64,000 nucleotides of DNA from Parvularculaceae bacterium (GCA_021776475.1 JAJFFV010000006.1:1-64000), one strand, 5' to 3'; shown: positions 27,217 through 37,977, counted from the stretch's first letter. Numbers and translations are program-made. The notes: a model not told the origin generated them from the sequence alone.

Positions 27217-28254
27217 ATGACAGCTCATATTCTGGTCACGGGTGGTGCTGGTTATATTGGCAGTCATGTTTGTGCCGCGTTGATTGACAGCGGCTATAAG
27301 ATTACCGTCATTGATGATTTTTCCAACTCCCGCCCCGAAGCTCTAAATCGCGTAGAGCAGATCACCGGATCGAGCGTTAGTTTGATCGAAACAGATTTGG
27401 CAAACCAAGATAGTGTCGATATCGTTCGCTCTAAGATCGGCGATTTGGCAGTGCACGGCGCTATCCATTTGGCAGGCCTCAAGGCGGTCGGTGAATCTGT
27501 TGAACAACCGGCTGCTTATTATCACACAAACATCAATGCGACATTGAATTTGATCCGTTTGATGATGGAAGTGAAAAGCAACACAATCGTCTTCTCGTCT
27601 TCGGCCACCGTATATGGTGACGTAAATGACAATCCTATTGTCGAGCAAGATGCAAGATTTTCTCCAACCAACCCGTATGGCCGCAGCAAGCTTTACAATG
27701 AGAATATCCTGAGAGATCTGTTTGTTTCAGACGAAGATTGGCGCATTGCGAACCTCAGATACTTTAATCCGGTCGGAGCACATCCGTCAGGTCTGATAGG
27801 CGAAGATCCACAGGGCGTGCCCAACAATCTGTTCCCCTATATCGCGCAAGTCGCGGTCGGGATGCGCGAAAAACTTCAAATTTTCGGGAATGATTACCCC
27901 ACAAGGGACGGATCGGGCGTGCGGGACTATATCCATGTACAGGATCTGGCCGCCGGGCATGTGGCGGCATTGAGGTTTCTGCATGATCAGACACAAGGCT
28001 GCACCGCCGATATCAATCTCGGAACGGGCCAAGGGGTATCCGTACTTGAGGCTGTCGCCGCATTCGAAAGGGTATCCTCGCGTGCCATCCCATTCGAAAT
28101 CACAAATCGTCGCCTGGGCGATGTCGCTGAAATGTACGCTGATGCCGCACTGGCGGAGCAACTTCTAAACTGGCGGGCAGGGTATTCGCTGGATCAGATG
28201 TGCGCTGATCATTGGCGCTGGCAAATGCAGAATCCCAAAGGGTACAGGACCTGA
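27217..28254 (+). CDS. galE: UDP-glucose 4-epimerase
   Basis: GalE interconverts UDP-glucose and UDP-galactose for surface polysaccharides. The product is 345 residues of the extended SDR family. The NAD-binding GGAGYIGSH is at about 7-15, a catalytic Ser is in VFSSSATVYGD, and the YxxxK motif is in NPYGRSKLYNE (about 150-160). The middle FNPVGAHPSGLIGEDPQGVP and SGVRDYIHVQDLA are typical of GalE rather than rhamnose enzymes. It is convergent with rfbA 34 bp away and is the first gene of the polysaccharide region. Confidence 0.95.
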   Translation: MTAHILVTGGAGYIGSHVCAALIDSGYKITVIDDFSNSRPEALNRVEQITGSSVSLIETDLANQDSVDIVRSKIGDLAVHGAIHLAGLKAVGESVEQPAAYYHTNINATLNLIRLMMEVKSNTIVFSSSATVYGDVNDNPIVEQDARFSPTNPYGRSKLYNENILRDLFVSDEDWRIANLRYFNPVGAHPSGLIGEDPQGVPNNLFPYIAQVAVGMREKLQIFGNDYPTRDGSGVRDYIHVQDLAAGHVAALRFLHDQTQGCTADINLGTGQGVSVLEAVAAFERVSSRAIPFEITNRRLGDVAEMYADAALAEQLLNWRAGYSLDQMCADHWRWQMQNPKGYRT

Positions 28255-28288
28255 TCATCAGGCTTTTATCAGAACATAACCAGCATAA

Positions 28289-29152
28289 TTATTGAAGTAG
28301 CGACAGAAGATATTCACCATAGCTGGATTTTTTCAAAGGCTGCGCCAAGCGTTCAAGCTGGCTGGCCGTAATGTATTTTCGATGGAAGGCGATTTCTTCC
28401 GGGCAGGCGATGCGCAACCCCTGGCGTTGCTCGATGGTTTTGATGTAATTTGCCGCATCCAAGAGGGACTCATGCGTGCCAGTATCAAGCCAGGCGTATC
28501 CCCGGCCTATTTGTTCAATTGTCAAAGTGCCTTCTTCCAAATATCTCATATTGAGATCAGTGATTTCATATTCGCCTCGTGGAGAAGGCTTTAGGTTCTT
28601 TGCTTTTTCGACAACTGAATTGTCATAAAAGTAGAGGCCAGTGACCGCCCAGTTTGATTTTGGATTTTTCGGTTTTTCCTCGATGGTCTGGGCCGTACCG
28701 TTATCGTCAAAACTGACAACGCCGTACCGGTCTGGATCACTGACATAGTAAGCAAATACGCGTGCGCCACAAGTGAGGGTCGCCGCATCTTCGAGCTTTT
28801 CCTTCAAGCCTGACCCGTAGAAAATGTTATCACCCAATATCAGGCAGGCAGGGTCATCCCCGATAAATTCCTCCCCCAGCACAAAAGCGCAGGCAAGACC
28901 ATCCGGGGACTCTTGAATGACATAAGAGAGATTAATGCCCCATTGGCTACCGTCGCCCAGTAATGTTACGAACCGATTTTTGTCCTCTGGCGTCGTGATA
29001 ATCAGTATATCCCGTATACCGCCCAGCATCAATGTTGACAAGGGATAGTAGATCATCGGTTTGTCATAAACAGGCAAGAGCTGTTTTGATATTCCCAAGG
29101 TGAGGGGGTGCAGACGTGTACCAGCGCCGCCGGCGAGGACAATGCCCTTCAT
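28289..29152 (-). CDS. rfbA: Glucose-1-phosphate thymidylyltransferase
   Basis: RfbA makes dTDP-glucose from dTTP and glucose-1-phosphate, step one of dTDP-L-rhamnose synthesis. The product has 287 residues. The opening [13 protein letters not shown] is followed by [17 protein letters not shown], then [11 protein letters not shown] and [37 protein letters not shown] completes the pattern. It is the last gene of the rfbC-B-D-A set and overlaps rfbD by four bases. Confidence 0.97.
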   Translation of the reverse strand: MKGIVLAGGAGTRLHPLTLGISKQLLPVYDKPMIYYPLSTLMLGGIRDILIITTPEDKNRFVTLLGDGSQWGINLSYVIQESPDGLACAFVLGEEFIGDDPACLILGDNIFYGSGLKEKLEDAATLTCGARVFAYYVSDPDRYGVVSFDDNGTAQTIEEKPKNPKSNWAVTGLYFYDNSVVEKAKNLKPSPRGEYEITDLNMRYLEEGTLTIEQIGRGYAWLDTGTHESLLDAANYIKTIEQRQGLRIACPEEIAFHRKYITASQLERLAQPLKKSSYGEYLLSLLQ

Positions 29153-30048
29153 GATAATGAACTTTCCTGATTGAGAATTTCACGGACTGCCGAACGAACT
29201 CTTGGCTCCCAATCTACTGAAGTGACACCAAAAACCTGATTGATTTTTCTGTTGTCAAGAATCGAGTAATTTGCGCGTCTGGCGGGCGTGGGGAATTCGC
29301 TCGTTGGAATCGGGTTGGCATGCGTTGCATTTTGGGTTTGGATTTCGAGTTCATCAAAAATCACACGGGCAAACTCGTGCCAGGTTGTTGCTCCGCTGCC
29401 GGTATAGTGATAAATGCCGTAGTTATTTGCAGCAAATGAACCACTGCATATTTTCTGAGCAATCGTCAACAAGGTTAGCGCAATATCTTCCGCGTGCGTC
29501 GGAGACCCATGTTGATCGTTCACGACAGACACAGAATCTAGCTTCTGCCCCAGACTGAGCATGGTCTTCAAAAAATTGGAATGTGTCGGACCGTACACCC
29601 AGGCGGTTCTGAGAATGATGCTTTTTGGATGAAGAGCTTGCAGGCGTTGTTCACCGTCCAGCTTGGTCTCGCCATAAACGTTCAGCGGTGCCGGCACCAT
29701 AACCTCATCATATGGTTTTTGAGCGTCTCCATCAAAAACATAGTCCGTGGAAATATGAAGTAATGGAATATCGGGCGCGCATAGTTTGGCGAGATTTGCT
29801 GTACCATCAACATTTATTGCGCGTGCTAATTCTCGTTCGTTTTCGGCTTTGTCAACGGCGGTGTAGGCGGCGCAGTTAATCACGATATCCGGTTGGAAGT
29901 CGGCAAAAACAGATGCCACGGATTGAGGGTCAGTGATATCGATTTCGCCCAGATCTGGAGCGAATACTTCAAACCCAAAGGATGTGGCGTGTCGTGCCGC
30001 AAAAGTACCAACCTGACCTTTGCCGCCCGGAATTAACAGCCTTGTCAT
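29149..30048 (-). CDS. rfbD: dTDP-4-dehydrorhamnose reductase
   Basis: RfbD performs the last, NADPH-linked reduction to dTDP-L-rhamnose. The 299-residue SDR has the N-terminal nucleotide loop IPGGKGQVG (it uses PGGKGQVG where many have GxxGQLG), the segment [16 protein letters not shown], the STDYVFDG motif and the catalytic YGETKLDGE. It begins 4 bp after rfbB and overlaps rfbA, so translation is likely coupled. Confidence 0.95.
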   Translation of the reverse strand: MTRLLIPGGKGQVGTFAARHATSFGFEVFAPDLGEIDITDPQSVASVFADFQPDIVINCAAYTAVDKAENERELARAINVDGTANLAKLCAPDIPLLHISTDYVFDGDAQKPYDEVMVPAPLNVYGETKLDGEQRLQALHPKSIILRTAWVYGPTHSNFLKTMLSLGQKLDSVSVVNDQHGSPTHAEDIALTLLTIAQKICSGSFAANNYGIYHYTGSGATTWHEFARVIFDELEIQTQNATHANPIPTSEFPTPARRANYSILDNRKINQVFGVTSVDWEPRVRSAVREILNQESSLS

Positions 30049-30052
30049 TCTG

Positions 30053-31111
30053 TCAGCCTCTCGCCGCTATCTTGGCGCCAAGGCGTTCTCCCGAATATTT
30101 TCGAGCGTGTATTTCCTGCCACCAAGGACGATTGGCTACATACCACTCCACTGTTTTTTGCAAACCCTCTTCAAAAGTAACAGTTGGGGCCCATCCAAGT
30201 TCCGTCCTGACTTTGGTGCAGTCGATGGCGTAGCGCGCATCGTGGCCCGGTCTGTCGGTCACAAATTCGATCAGGTCTTTGTGTGACTTCCCGGAGGAAA
30301 CAGTATCGAGCGCGGTGCAAATGGCGTTCACAACTTCAATATTCTGCCGCTCGGCATCGCCGCCAAGATTGTAAGTTGCGCCCGGACGGGCCTTTTCGCT
30401 GATCAAAATAAGGCCATCAGCGTGATCATCGACATATAGCCAGTCTCGCACATTATCACCCCTACCATAAACAGGCAGCGGTTTCCGTTCCAGCCCGTTT
30501 ATGATCATCAGCGGGATAAGTTTTTCAGGGAACTGGAACGGACCGTAATTGTTAGAGCAGTTTGTCGTTATGACAGGCAGGTTGTAGGTCTCCCCCCACG
30601 CGCGTACCAGGTGATCCGAAGCTGCTTTTGATGCAGAATAGGGTGAATTGGGAGCGTAGGATGTTTGTTCGGTGAAATACCCCGTTGCTCCAAGTGAGCC
30701 ATAAACCTCATCCGTCGAAATATGCTGGAAGCGAAAAGTTTCTTTCTTCGTATCCGGTAATTTCAGCCAGTAGCCCAATGCAGCTTCGAGCAAATTGTAG
30801 GTGCCGACTATATTGGTTTGTACAAAGGCCGACGGGCGATCAATGGACCTGTCCACGTGCGATTCGGCCGCGAAGTGCATGACAACATCAGGCTCAAATG
30901 ATCTGATAAGTTCGACCATCCGCTTACCGTCACAAATATCGGCCTGGATAAAGGAATAACGGGGTATATTTGTGATGCTTTCCAGCGAAGAAAGATTACC
31001 GGCATAGGTCAGGGCATCAACATTACAAACTTCGTGGTCTGTCTCATTGATCAATTTGCGAACGACAGCAGAGCCAATAAAGCCGGCGCCACCAGTTACA
31101 AGGTACTTCAT
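30053..31111 (-). CDS. rfbB: dTDP-glucose 4,6-dehydratase
   Basis: RfbB converts dTDP-glucose to dTDP-4-keto-6-deoxyglucose. The product is 352 residues. The NAD loop [12 protein letters not shown] is at the start, [18 protein letters not shown] in the first third, and the [10 protein letters not shown] segment carries the dehydratase Asp-Glu pair. [15 protein letters not shown] holds the catalytic Tyr and Lys. [19 protein letters not shown] is typical. It is 11 bp after rfbC in the rhamnose operon. Confidence 0.97.
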   Translation of the reverse strand: MKYLVTGGAGFIGSAVVRKLINETDHEVCNVDALTYAGNLSSLESITNIPRYSFIQADICDGKRMVELIRSFEPDVVMHFAAESHVDRSIDRPSAFVQTNIVGTYNLLEAALGYWLKLPDTKKETFRFQHISTDEVYGSLGATGYFTEQTSYAPNSPYSASKAASDHLVRAWGETYNLPVITTNCSNNYGPFQFPEKLIPLMIINGLERKPLPVYGRGDNVRDWLYVDDHADGLILISEKARPGATYNLGGDAERQNIEVVNAICTALDTVSSGKSHKDLIEFVTDRPGHDARYAIDCTKVRTELGWAPTVTFEEGLQKTVEWYVANRPWWQEIHARKYSGERLGAKIAARG

Positions 31112-31122
31112 TGCAACGTCTC

Positions 31123-31722
31123 CTAGTCCATTGCACTTTCAACGTGGAATGGCATTAAATCAGGTTGGTAGCGAAAAAATACCGGGCTGTCTGCCAAAAG
31201 AGGCGCAACGCGATCTTTATCTGAGAGTTTTGCGTTTTCCTCACTCACGGGCCAGTCGATTTTTAAAGCCGGATCATTCCATCGGATACCCGCTTCTTGT
31301 GTGGGGGAGTAGTAGTTGTCGACTTTGTAGATAACTTCGGTTTCTTCCGTCAGCGTGCAATAACAGTGAGCAAAACCGGGAGGTACCAACAATTGCTGCC
31401 AGTTTTCTGCAGATAACTCGACCGCCACATGTTGTCCAAAAGTCGGCGAGCCGTGTCTGATATCCACAGCAACATCAAGAATAGCCCCGCTCACGACCCG
31501 TATGAGTTTTGCCTGTGGGTTTTTTCCATATTGAAAATGCAGGCCTCGAACAACGCCTTTTGAGCTGGATCTGGCGTGGTTATCTTGAATGAATTTAATA
31601 TCCACGCCAGCTTCATCGAACCAGCTTTGGCGGTAAGTTTCTGAAAAAAAACCCCGATTGTCGCCAAATCTCTTTGGCGTTAAGCGTACGATATCGGGAA
31701 TGTCGAAATGTGAAATCTTCAT
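31123..31722 (-). CDS. rfbC: dTDP-4-dehydrorhamnose 3,5-epimerase
   Basis: RfbC epimerises dTDP-4-keto-6-deoxyglucose at C3 and C5. The product is 199 residues in the cupin-like RmlC fold. [20 protein letters not shown] is near the start, then [20 protein letters not shown] with the catalytic His, [20 protein letters not shown] and [14 protein letters not shown]. The late [22 protein letters not shown] is usual for the family. It is the first gene of the minus-strand rhamnose operon, divergent from the large fusion gene at 32066. Confidence 0.96.
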   Translation of the reverse strand: MKISHFDIPDIVRLTPKRFGDNRGFFSETYRQSWFDEAGVDIKFIQDNHARSSSKGVVRGLHFQYGKNPQAKLIRVVSGAILDVAVDIRHGSPTFGQHVAVELSAENWQQLLVPPGFAHCYCTLTEETEVIYKVDNYYSPTQEAGIRWNDPALKIDWPVSEENAKLSDKDRVAPLLADSPVFFRYQPDLMPFHVESAMD

Positions 31723-32065
31723 AGCAACTCAACCTGCGTCAGATGATCTTATATCATGAAATCAAGATCTCAATCTCAACTTTTCAATCACTGAAGGTCT
31801 ATTCGTCTGAAATGGGCATCGATTCTATATCACGGCAATATCAATCGGGACCGCCATGTGGTTTAGAATTAGAAACGTCGGCCCCCGGGTAAAGCCGTGA
31901 AAGTCGTTCGAAGAACAGTAATTGTTTTGCTTTAGATGCAATGCTAAGTTGCCGAGATCGTTCGCTTTTCTGACGATCTCCAGTTTTCGTTGACAATTAA
32001 TCGAGATCTTTTAGACGAAGTAGCTAATATGAGTTCCGTGCTAGTTGGGTGATGAAGTGAGTGAC
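31723..32065. other. Divergent intergenic region between rfbC and the fusion gene
   Basis: This 343-bp AT-rich region should hold promoters in both directions. A TTGACA is visible at 31991-31996 pointing toward the fusion gene, but no -10 element sits at ideal spacing. No ORF, repeat or RNA element is convincing. Confidence 0.4.
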
Positions 32066-35000
32066 ATGGCCAAACGTATCTTCCTGATAGGCGGCATGCA
32101 CAGAAGTGGCACATCGTACTTGGCTCACGCTCTGAGTTACTTGGGGTTGACTCTGCCAGCGTCAATTTCCCCCCCCGCGAAAGACAATCAAAAAGGGCAT
32201 TTTGAATCGTTTCGGATTGTACAAAAGCATGACGAAATTCTGTCCAGCTTGGGGATGAGTTGGGACACTTTTGACTCGATACCGACGGCATGGTTCGACT
32301 CAGAGGCTGCCGGTACATACGTGGAGGAATTAGAAGAGGTCCTCAAACAAGATTTTTCGGATGAGGGGCCGTTCCTGGTAAAGGATCCACGGATCAGCAT
32401 TCTTTTGCCGCTGTGGAAAAACCTTGCGGAACAAATCAATGTAAGCCTTTTTTTTATTGCTCCATTTCGCTCACCATTCGCAGTGGCGAAATCTCTTGAG
32501 CAGAGAAATAAAATTGCTCAAGCCCGATCATTGATGATTTGGCTGAATTATATGATCAGTGCAGAATCTCATAGCCGTGATATAAATCGGTCATTCGTTT
32601 TGTTTCCGGACTGGGTACCAGACTTCGAAAACACGATAAAAGAACTTCAGGCAGAACTAGACACGAAATTTCCGCTTTCGACAAAAAGAAGCCTTTTGAA
32701 AGCGGCGACTCAATTTGAGCAGAATTTTGTACATTATGCGGAGAGTGATCAGCGTGACGATGATTATCGAATGGCCGGTGTTGCTCGTGAGGCATTTGAT
32801 ATTTTTTGCCAGCTCCAGTCAAATTCATTGGACGAGGCTGCACAGCGAAAGCTGCAGGGGCTATCTCGAGAGATCGAGGAATACTTTTCCATGTCTACTG
32901 AGCTAATTGTTGAGCAGGAACACCTGAGGGAATCTATTTCCGAACAAGAGCGGGCGCAAGCAGAACAGGACAAGGTGGCCTTGGACAGGAAAGTTGTTGA
33001 GCTAACTACTTTTGTTGAAGAGGTGTCTGAAGCCTTGGAAGATGAAACGGCAAGGCTTGAGACCTCTGAGCGCATACGTGATCAAATGGAATTAAATACG
33101 ATGGCTTTGGATGACAAGGTTACCGAGTTAACAGCTTCGGTAGATGAAGTATCTGTCGCCTTAAAAGATGTGACGGAACGCTTGGACGTGTCTGAACAGC
33201 TTCGCTCCGAGATTGAAAAAGACAAAGCCACCCAAGACGGCAAAGTTACAGAGCTAACGGCTTTTGTGGATGAGGTATCCAATGCTCTTAAAAATTCAAC
33301 AGAACGGTTGGAGACTTCAGAGAGGATGCGAAAAGAAGCCGAGAGTGCCGCCAAACGGTTTCTGGTAGAAGTCGAAAGCGCGAAACTGCAATTGAATCAG
33401 GTGCACGCAGAAAATCAATCGCTTTGTGAGAAAACGGCCGAACTTGAAAAACGACTTGCCAAACAGTTAGCGGAGAAAAAAGAGGAGGTTGATAGAACCA
33501 AGAGCCTCCGTGAGAATTATGAAGGTTTGGCGGAACAGCATTCTTTCACGAAAAACGAGCTGACAAAAACTGCAGAACAACTATCTGCTGTTGAGCAGAA
33601 TTTTCGAACTCAAAGTGAACAACTCTCGCGGAAGATTGAAGAGATAACTGAAAAAGAGACATCCTTGCTCGGAGTCCTTGACACTGAAAAGAAGAATACA
33701 GCCTCCCTGGTAAAAGAAACAAATATATTGCAACAGCAAAAATACGCTTTGAGCAAAGAATATGAAGAAATACTCCAGCGATACCACCAGGAGAGGCTGA
33801 CAATTGTCAAGCCTGTGTACAGAAATGTATACAAGTACGCTGGGTTGTTTCTTCGCAACACATTGCCAACCCAAGTTGTTGAATTGATAAAAAGGCGGGT
33901 GCCAAACCCTTTTGGTGTTCCCAAACAACTTTCCTATTTTCCTGAACCTAAAAACGCGTCTCGACACCTGGAAACTTCTTTTGAGAATCCTGGAATTGAT
34001 GCGGAGCCGGACATTTTTGTTCTGTCAATTATTCCCTGGAATTTCAGGTATCAACGACCTCAGCATATTGCCAAATATCTCTCTGAAACAGGTCGCCGCG
34101 TATTTTTTGTCGAAATGGATCAGGCGTCTGAAGGTACTGAAATCGAAAAAATATCTGAAAATCTCTACCGTGTGAATCTGACACTATCCAACACAAAGCA
34201 CATCCAGCCATACACCGGGCAACCTCAGGGTGAGCAACTCAAGCAATGGTTGAAGGAGTTTTTGGCATTTGTGCATGATATAAATGCAACCTCTCTTAAG
34301 CAGGTGATTATTCAGCACCCATTCTGGTGGCAGATGGCAAAGCATTTTTCTCCCGAATTCGAAATAATTTTTGATTGCATGGATGATATGTCTGGCTTTG
34401 CTAATACCGAACCGTTTTTGCTCGAACTAGAACACGATATGTTGTGCAGAGCAGATAAGTTAACAGTCAGTTCGCAGTATTTGTATGACAAGTACAAACA
34501 TCTGAACGATCCATGCATGGTCCGCAATGCTGGTCAAATCGAACACTTCAAAATCACTCCGTCAGAAGCGCATGTGCCATCTTTTATGTCTGCGAACAGA
34601 ACGCGGAAGGTTATCCGCGTGGGGTATGTAGGAGCTATTGCGCAATGGTTTGACGCAGAATTGTTGCGGGCGGTTGCAAATAACTCGGTAGATATGGAGT
34701 TTCATCTGTGTGGTGAGGTTACCAACGAAGAGGCTGCCAAGTTGGCTGATCTAGCGAATGTTACAATGTACGGGGAAATTCCTTACGCAGAAGCTCCTCA
34801 TTTTATACAGCAAATGGACGTTGTAATCATCCCATTTAAATTGGTACCAATTATTCAAGCGTGCGATCCCGTTAAATTTTACGAATATTGCGCAGCAGGC
34901 AAACCCACTGTTGCGACGAAGATGCCGGAGTTGGAGCGCGTCAGGGATCTGGTTTTCTTTGCGAGTGGTGCATCTGAGTTTGAGGCCCAGATTCGCGAGG

Positions 35001-35899
35001 CCCATAGTAGCGGACAGGACAAAAATTTTGTTGAGACCATTCAGTTGTTCGCTACAGAAAACACGTGGGTACACCGGGCGGAGAAGTTTCTCGCTTACAT
35101 AAGCGAGTTTCCAAAAGTTTCTGTCGTTATTTTGTCGTATGGAGATCCGGACTTAACAAAAGCTACACTTCATTCATTGTACGACAACGGTCACGCATAT
35201 CCTAATATGGAGATCATTGTTGTAGACAATGGCTCTTCAAACGAGAATTTGCAACTGCTCACATCATTCGCAAAAAACTATCCCCATACGGATATTATTG
35301 AGAATGGAGCGAATTTCGGATTTGCAAAGGGAAACAATGTCGGTATTGAGGCGGCTACAGGTGACTACATTTTGTTGCTGAACAATGATACGGTCGTGGC
35401 TCCGGGCGCGGTCACGGCTATGGTTACTCATCTGCAAAACAACTCGACGATAGGTGCTGTCGGCCCACTGACCAATAATATTGGTAATGAGGCAAAAGTG
35501 TTCGCCGAATATGCAGATATGGGCGAGATGAAACAAGTCGCGCAAAGCCTAACTTTGGGATATCGCGGGCAGTTCACATCAATTCCAGTGCTTGCTTATT
35601 TTGCTGTGATGTTTCGAAAGGAAAATTTGAAGGATTTTGGTTTGTTGTCTGAAAGTTATGGTCGTGGAATGTTTGAAGACGATGACCATTGTGCGCAAAT
35701 AAAATCAAAAGGATTTATTTGCGCTCTTGCCGAGGATGCGTTCGTACATCACCATTTATCTGCTACGTTCTCAAAAATGGATGACGACGAACGAACCGCG
35801 CTTTTCGAAAAGAACAAATCTACCTATGAAGCAAAATGGGGGCCATGGCATGCTCACAAGTATCGTGATCATAGGCCACGACCATCACTGGAAGTTTAG
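32066..35899 (+). CDS. Sulfotransferase-like / coiled-coil / GT4 / GT2 fusion protein
   Basis: This is a 1277-residue multi-domain protein. Residues 1-240 begin FLIGGMHRSGTSYLAHAL, a PAPS-binding-type loop of the sulfotransferase superfamily. Residues about 290-580 are coiled coil and include three 42-residue repeats around VTELTAFVDEVSNALK. Residues about 645-1010 resemble a GT4-type glycosyltransferase (IIPWNFRYQRPQHIAKYL, and late DPVKFYEYCAAGKPTVATKM). Residues about 1015-1260 are a GT2 domain with VSVVILSYGDPDLTKATL, VVDNGSS, GFAKGNNVGIE and the DxD-like LLNNDT. The ATG at 32066 is preferred over an upstream TTG. It probably builds and possibly sulfates a surface glycan; the activity of the first domain is not proven. 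Confidence 0.88.
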   Translation: MAKRIFLIGGMHRSGTSYLAHALSYLGLTLPASISPPAKDNQKGHFESFRIVQKHDEILSSLGMSWDTFDSIPTAWFDSEAAGTYVEELEEVLKQDFSDEGPFLVKDPRISILLPLWKNLAEQINVSLFFIAPFRSPFAVAKSLEQRNKIAQARSLMIWLNYMISAESHSRDINRSFVLFPDWVPDFENTIKELQAELDTKFPLSTKRSLLKAATQFEQNFVHYAESDQRDDDYRMAGVAREAFDIFCQLQSNSLDEAAQRKLQGLSREIEEYFSMSTELIVEQEHLRESISEQERAQAEQDKVALDRKVVELTTFVEEVSEALEDETARLETSERIRDQMELNTMALDDKVTELTASVDEVSVALKDVTERLDVSEQLRSEIEKDKATQDGKVTELTAFVDEVSNALKNSTERLETSERMRKEAESAAKRFLVEVESAKLQLNQVHAENQSLCEKTAELEKRLAKQLAEKKEEVDRTKSLRENYEGLAEQHSFTKNELTKTAEQLSAVEQNFRTQSEQLSRKIEEITEKETSLLGVLDTEKKNTASLVKETNILQQQKYALSKEYEEILQRYHQERLTIVKPVYRNVYKYAGLFLRNTLPTQVVELIKRRVPNPFGVPKQLSYFPEPKNASRHLETSFENPGIDAEPDIFVLSIIPWNFRYQRPQHIAKYLSETGRRVFFVEMDQASEGTEIEKISENLYRVNLTLSNTKHIQPYTGQPQGEQLKQWLKEFLAFVHDINATSLKQVIIQHPFWWQMAKHFSPEFEIIFDCMDDMSGFANTEPFLLELEHDMLCRADKLTVSSQYLYDKYKHLNDPCMVRNAGQIEHFKITPSEAHVPSFMSANRTRKVIRVGYVGAIAQWFDAELLRAVANNSVDMEFHLCGEVTNEEAAKLADLANVTMYGEIPYAEAPHFIQQMDVVIIPFKLVPIIQACDPVKFYEYCAAGKPTVATKMPELERVRDLVFFASGASEFEAQIREAHSSGQDKNFVETIQLFATENTWVHRAEKFLAYISEFPKVSVVILSYGDPDLTKATLHSLYDNGHAYPNMEIIVVDNGSSNENLQLLTSFAKNYPHTDIIENGANFGFAKGNNVGIEAATGDYILLLNNDTVVAPGAVTAMVTHLQNNSTIGAVGPLTNNIGNEAKVFAEYADMGEMKQVAQSLTLGYRGQFTSIPVLAYFAVMFRKENLKDFGLLSESYGRGMFEDDDHCAQIKSKGFICALAEDAFVHHHLSATFSKMDDDERTALFEKNKSTYEAKWGPWHAHKYRDHRPRPSLEV
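32975..33352 (+). repeat. Three 126-bp direct repeats coding coiled coil
   Basis: Units start near 32975, 33101 and 33227. Each codes 42 residues with the core KVxELTxxVxEVSxALxxxTxRLxxSExxR. The nucleotide sequences have diverged but keep exact register, so the coiled coil grew by in-frame duplication between the sulfotransferase-like and glycosyltransferase domains. Confidence 0.8.
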
Positions 35900-35904
35900 T
35901 ATTG

Positions 35905-36693
35905 ATGCGAAATATTATTTGCCACTATCATATCTACAAGAATTCAGGCACATCGTTTGATGTTCTGCTTGAGAAAAACTTTAAGGACCGTCATATCGCC
36001 TTTGACGGACCGTTTCCTTTTTTTACCATAGATCAAGAACAGCTCTCTAAGGTCATAGCGCGCAAGCAAAACGTGATCGCTTTTTCTTCACATCAGATTC
36101 AGTTACCTGTCCCTGCTTCTTTGGAGTTCCGGGTCATTCCTGTCGTTTTTGTTCGAGAGCCGTTGCTTCGGATCCAATCGATTTACAGGTTTAAGCGAAG
36201 TCATTTTGATGGAACATCAACATCGAAAGCGGCCGGTAAATTGTCATTTGATGATTGGATTCAATATTGTATTGAAGCACCTCATGAGTTCTCGATCATC
36301 TCGAACGCACAAACCCGGTTCTTGGGCGGCGTATACAATCAAAAATCGTTAATGCTTCGAAGGGACGGGTACATACAGCATGATCTGACGCAAGCAGTTC
36401 GAAATATTTCGAATGTTACTTTGTTGGGTCGTACAGAATACTTTGATGAGGATGTGGGAGAATTCCCCAAGATTCTACAAGAGTTTAACATTGATTTTGA
36501 GGTGTTTGATATCAAGCCACAAAACACGACATCGGGCGATACAAGTTCTAGCATGGCGGAGAAATTGGACTCCATCAAATTGGCAATAACGGATCAAAAT
36601 TATCAGGCTTTGATGAATGCAAATGCGCAGGACAGAGAGCTTTTCGAGGAGGCGACACGTATTATAAAACACAGGCGGTCGCAGTCGATCTAG
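35905..36693 (+). CDS. Sulfotransferase-family-like protein
   Basis: This 262-residue protein begins MRNIICHYHIYKNSGTSF. The KNSGTS stretch fits the phosphosulfate-binding loop of membrane-type sulfotransferases, and VIPVVFVREPLLRIQSIYRF fits the 3'-phosphate loop with its conserved Arg. TRFLGGVYN follows. It could sulfate a surface sugar. The ATG at 35905 lies five bases after the fusion gene stop, so the two are co-transcribed. No transmembrane segment is seen, so it acts in the cytoplasm. Confidence 0.75.
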   Translation: MRNIICHYHIYKNSGTSFDVLLEKNFKDRHIAFDGPFPFFTIDQEQLSKVIARKQNVIAFSSHQIQLPVPASLEFRVIPVVFVREPLLRIQSIYRFKRSHFDGTSTSKAAGKLSFDDWIQYCIEAPHEFSIISNAQTRFLGGVYNQKSLMLRRDGYIQHDLTQAVRNISNVTLLGRTEYFDEDVGEFPKILQEFNIDFEVFDIKPQNTTSGDTSSSMAEKLDSIKLAITDQNYQALMNANAQDRELFEEATRIIKHRRSQSI

Positions 36694-36710
36694 CGTAAAG
36701 GGAATAACAG

Positions 36711-37811
36711 ATGCGACAAAAAATTGCCTGTATAGTTGGTACACGTCCCGAAGCCATAAAAATGGCGCCGGTTCATCGCGAACTTGTGAAAGACGCGGAT
36801 ATAGAATGTATCATGATTGCCACAGCGCAACATCGAGAATTGTTGGATGACGTGTTTGAGACTTTCGGTATCACGGCCGATATCGACCTGGACTTGATGA
36901 AGAAAAATCAATCCCTCGCCGAGATAACATCGCGATGTATCACCGAACTTGACAGTTGCCTTTCTCAACTTCGACCCGACATCGTATTGGCGCAGGGAGA
37001 TACAACAACTGTCATGGCCGCCGCGATGACCAGTTTTTATAACAAGATTCCGTTTGGACATGTCGAAGCGGGCTTGCGATCTGGTAATATGTACAATCCG
37101 TTTCCAGAGGAAATGAACAGGGTTGTCGCTAGCAGATTTGCAAAGTGGCATTTTGCACCGACTGAATATGCCAAAGCCAACCTGCTTGCAGAGGGAACAT
37201 CTGAAAAAGATATCTATGTTACCGGTAATACGGTAATTGACGCGCTTCTGCACACGGCTGAACGTGATGAGGAGGTGGCGTTACCGGTAAAGGATAATGA
37301 AAAGCTTATCCTCTTTACGGCGCATCGGCGAGAGAATTTTGGTGCACCTTTTGATGGAGTCTGTAGTGCGGTACGTCAACTGGTCGACCAGAATCCTGAG
37401 GTTGTCGTTTTGTACCCGATGCACCCCAATCCGAATATTCGCGAGACGGCGATGAAGCATCTTGGCGATCACAAGCGAATCAGTTTGTGTGACCCGCTAA
37501 ATTATAGGGAATTCGTTTCGGCGATGAAGAAAAGCTATTTGATTTTGTCGGATTCAGGTGGTGTACAAGAGGAGGCGCCAGCTTTGGGCGTGCCAGTGCT
37601 TGTATTACGTACCACAACCGAGCGGCCTGAGGCGGTCGATTGCGGCGCGGCAAAGCTGGTCGGTACAGAGACGAAAACTATACTGAAGGAAGCGAGCACG
37701 CTGTTGCATGACCCGTCAGCGAGAAAAAAAATGATTGTCGGGAGTTCGCCCTATGGTGATGGCAAGGCCGCTCCAAGGATTGTGTCCGTTCTGAAGGATG
37801 CATCGATCTGA
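36711..37811 (+). CDS. wecB: UDP-N-acetylglucosamine 2-epimerase (non-hydrolysing)
   Basis: WecB interconverts UDP-GlcNAc and UDP-ManNAc for surface glycans. The product has 366 residues. The opening VGTRPEAIKMAPVHREL, VLAQGDTTTVMAAAM, FGHVEAGLRSGNMYNPFPEE, TAHRRENFGAP and SDSGGVQEEAPALGVPVLVL (with ERPEAVDCG after it) are all in family order. AAAGGGA precedes the ATG. It follows the sulfotransferase-like gene by 17 bp. Confidence 0.96.
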   Translation: MRQKIACIVGTRPEAIKMAPVHRELVKDADIECIMIATAQHRELLDDVFETFGITADIDLDLMKKNQSLAEITSRCITELDSCLSQLRPDIVLAQGDTTTVMAAAMTSFYNKIPFGHVEAGLRSGNMYNPFPEEMNRVVASRFAKWHFAPTEYAKANLLAEGTSEKDIYVTGNTVIDALLHTAERDEEVALPVKDNEKLILFTAHRRENFGAPFDGVCSAVRQLVDQNPEVVVLYPMHPNPNIRETAMKHLGDHKRISLCDPLNYREFVSAMKKSYLILSDSGGVQEEAPALGVPVLVLRTTTERPEAVDCGAAKLVGTETKTILKEASTLLHDPSARKKMIVGSSPYGDGKAAPRIVSVLKDASI

Positions 37812-37977
37812 TTTCGGGTAGAAGATGATATTGACCTTTCGACAGGAAGACCAGCCGATTGCGTTTGTTGGGTATTTGCTTGAATAGCTAGCAGAAATAT
37901 CAGCCTGCTGGATAAGTGGTAATGGGGAATATTCCCGCTATCGACTCTGCTAGGAAGAAGGGAGCGGAGGACGTGTC

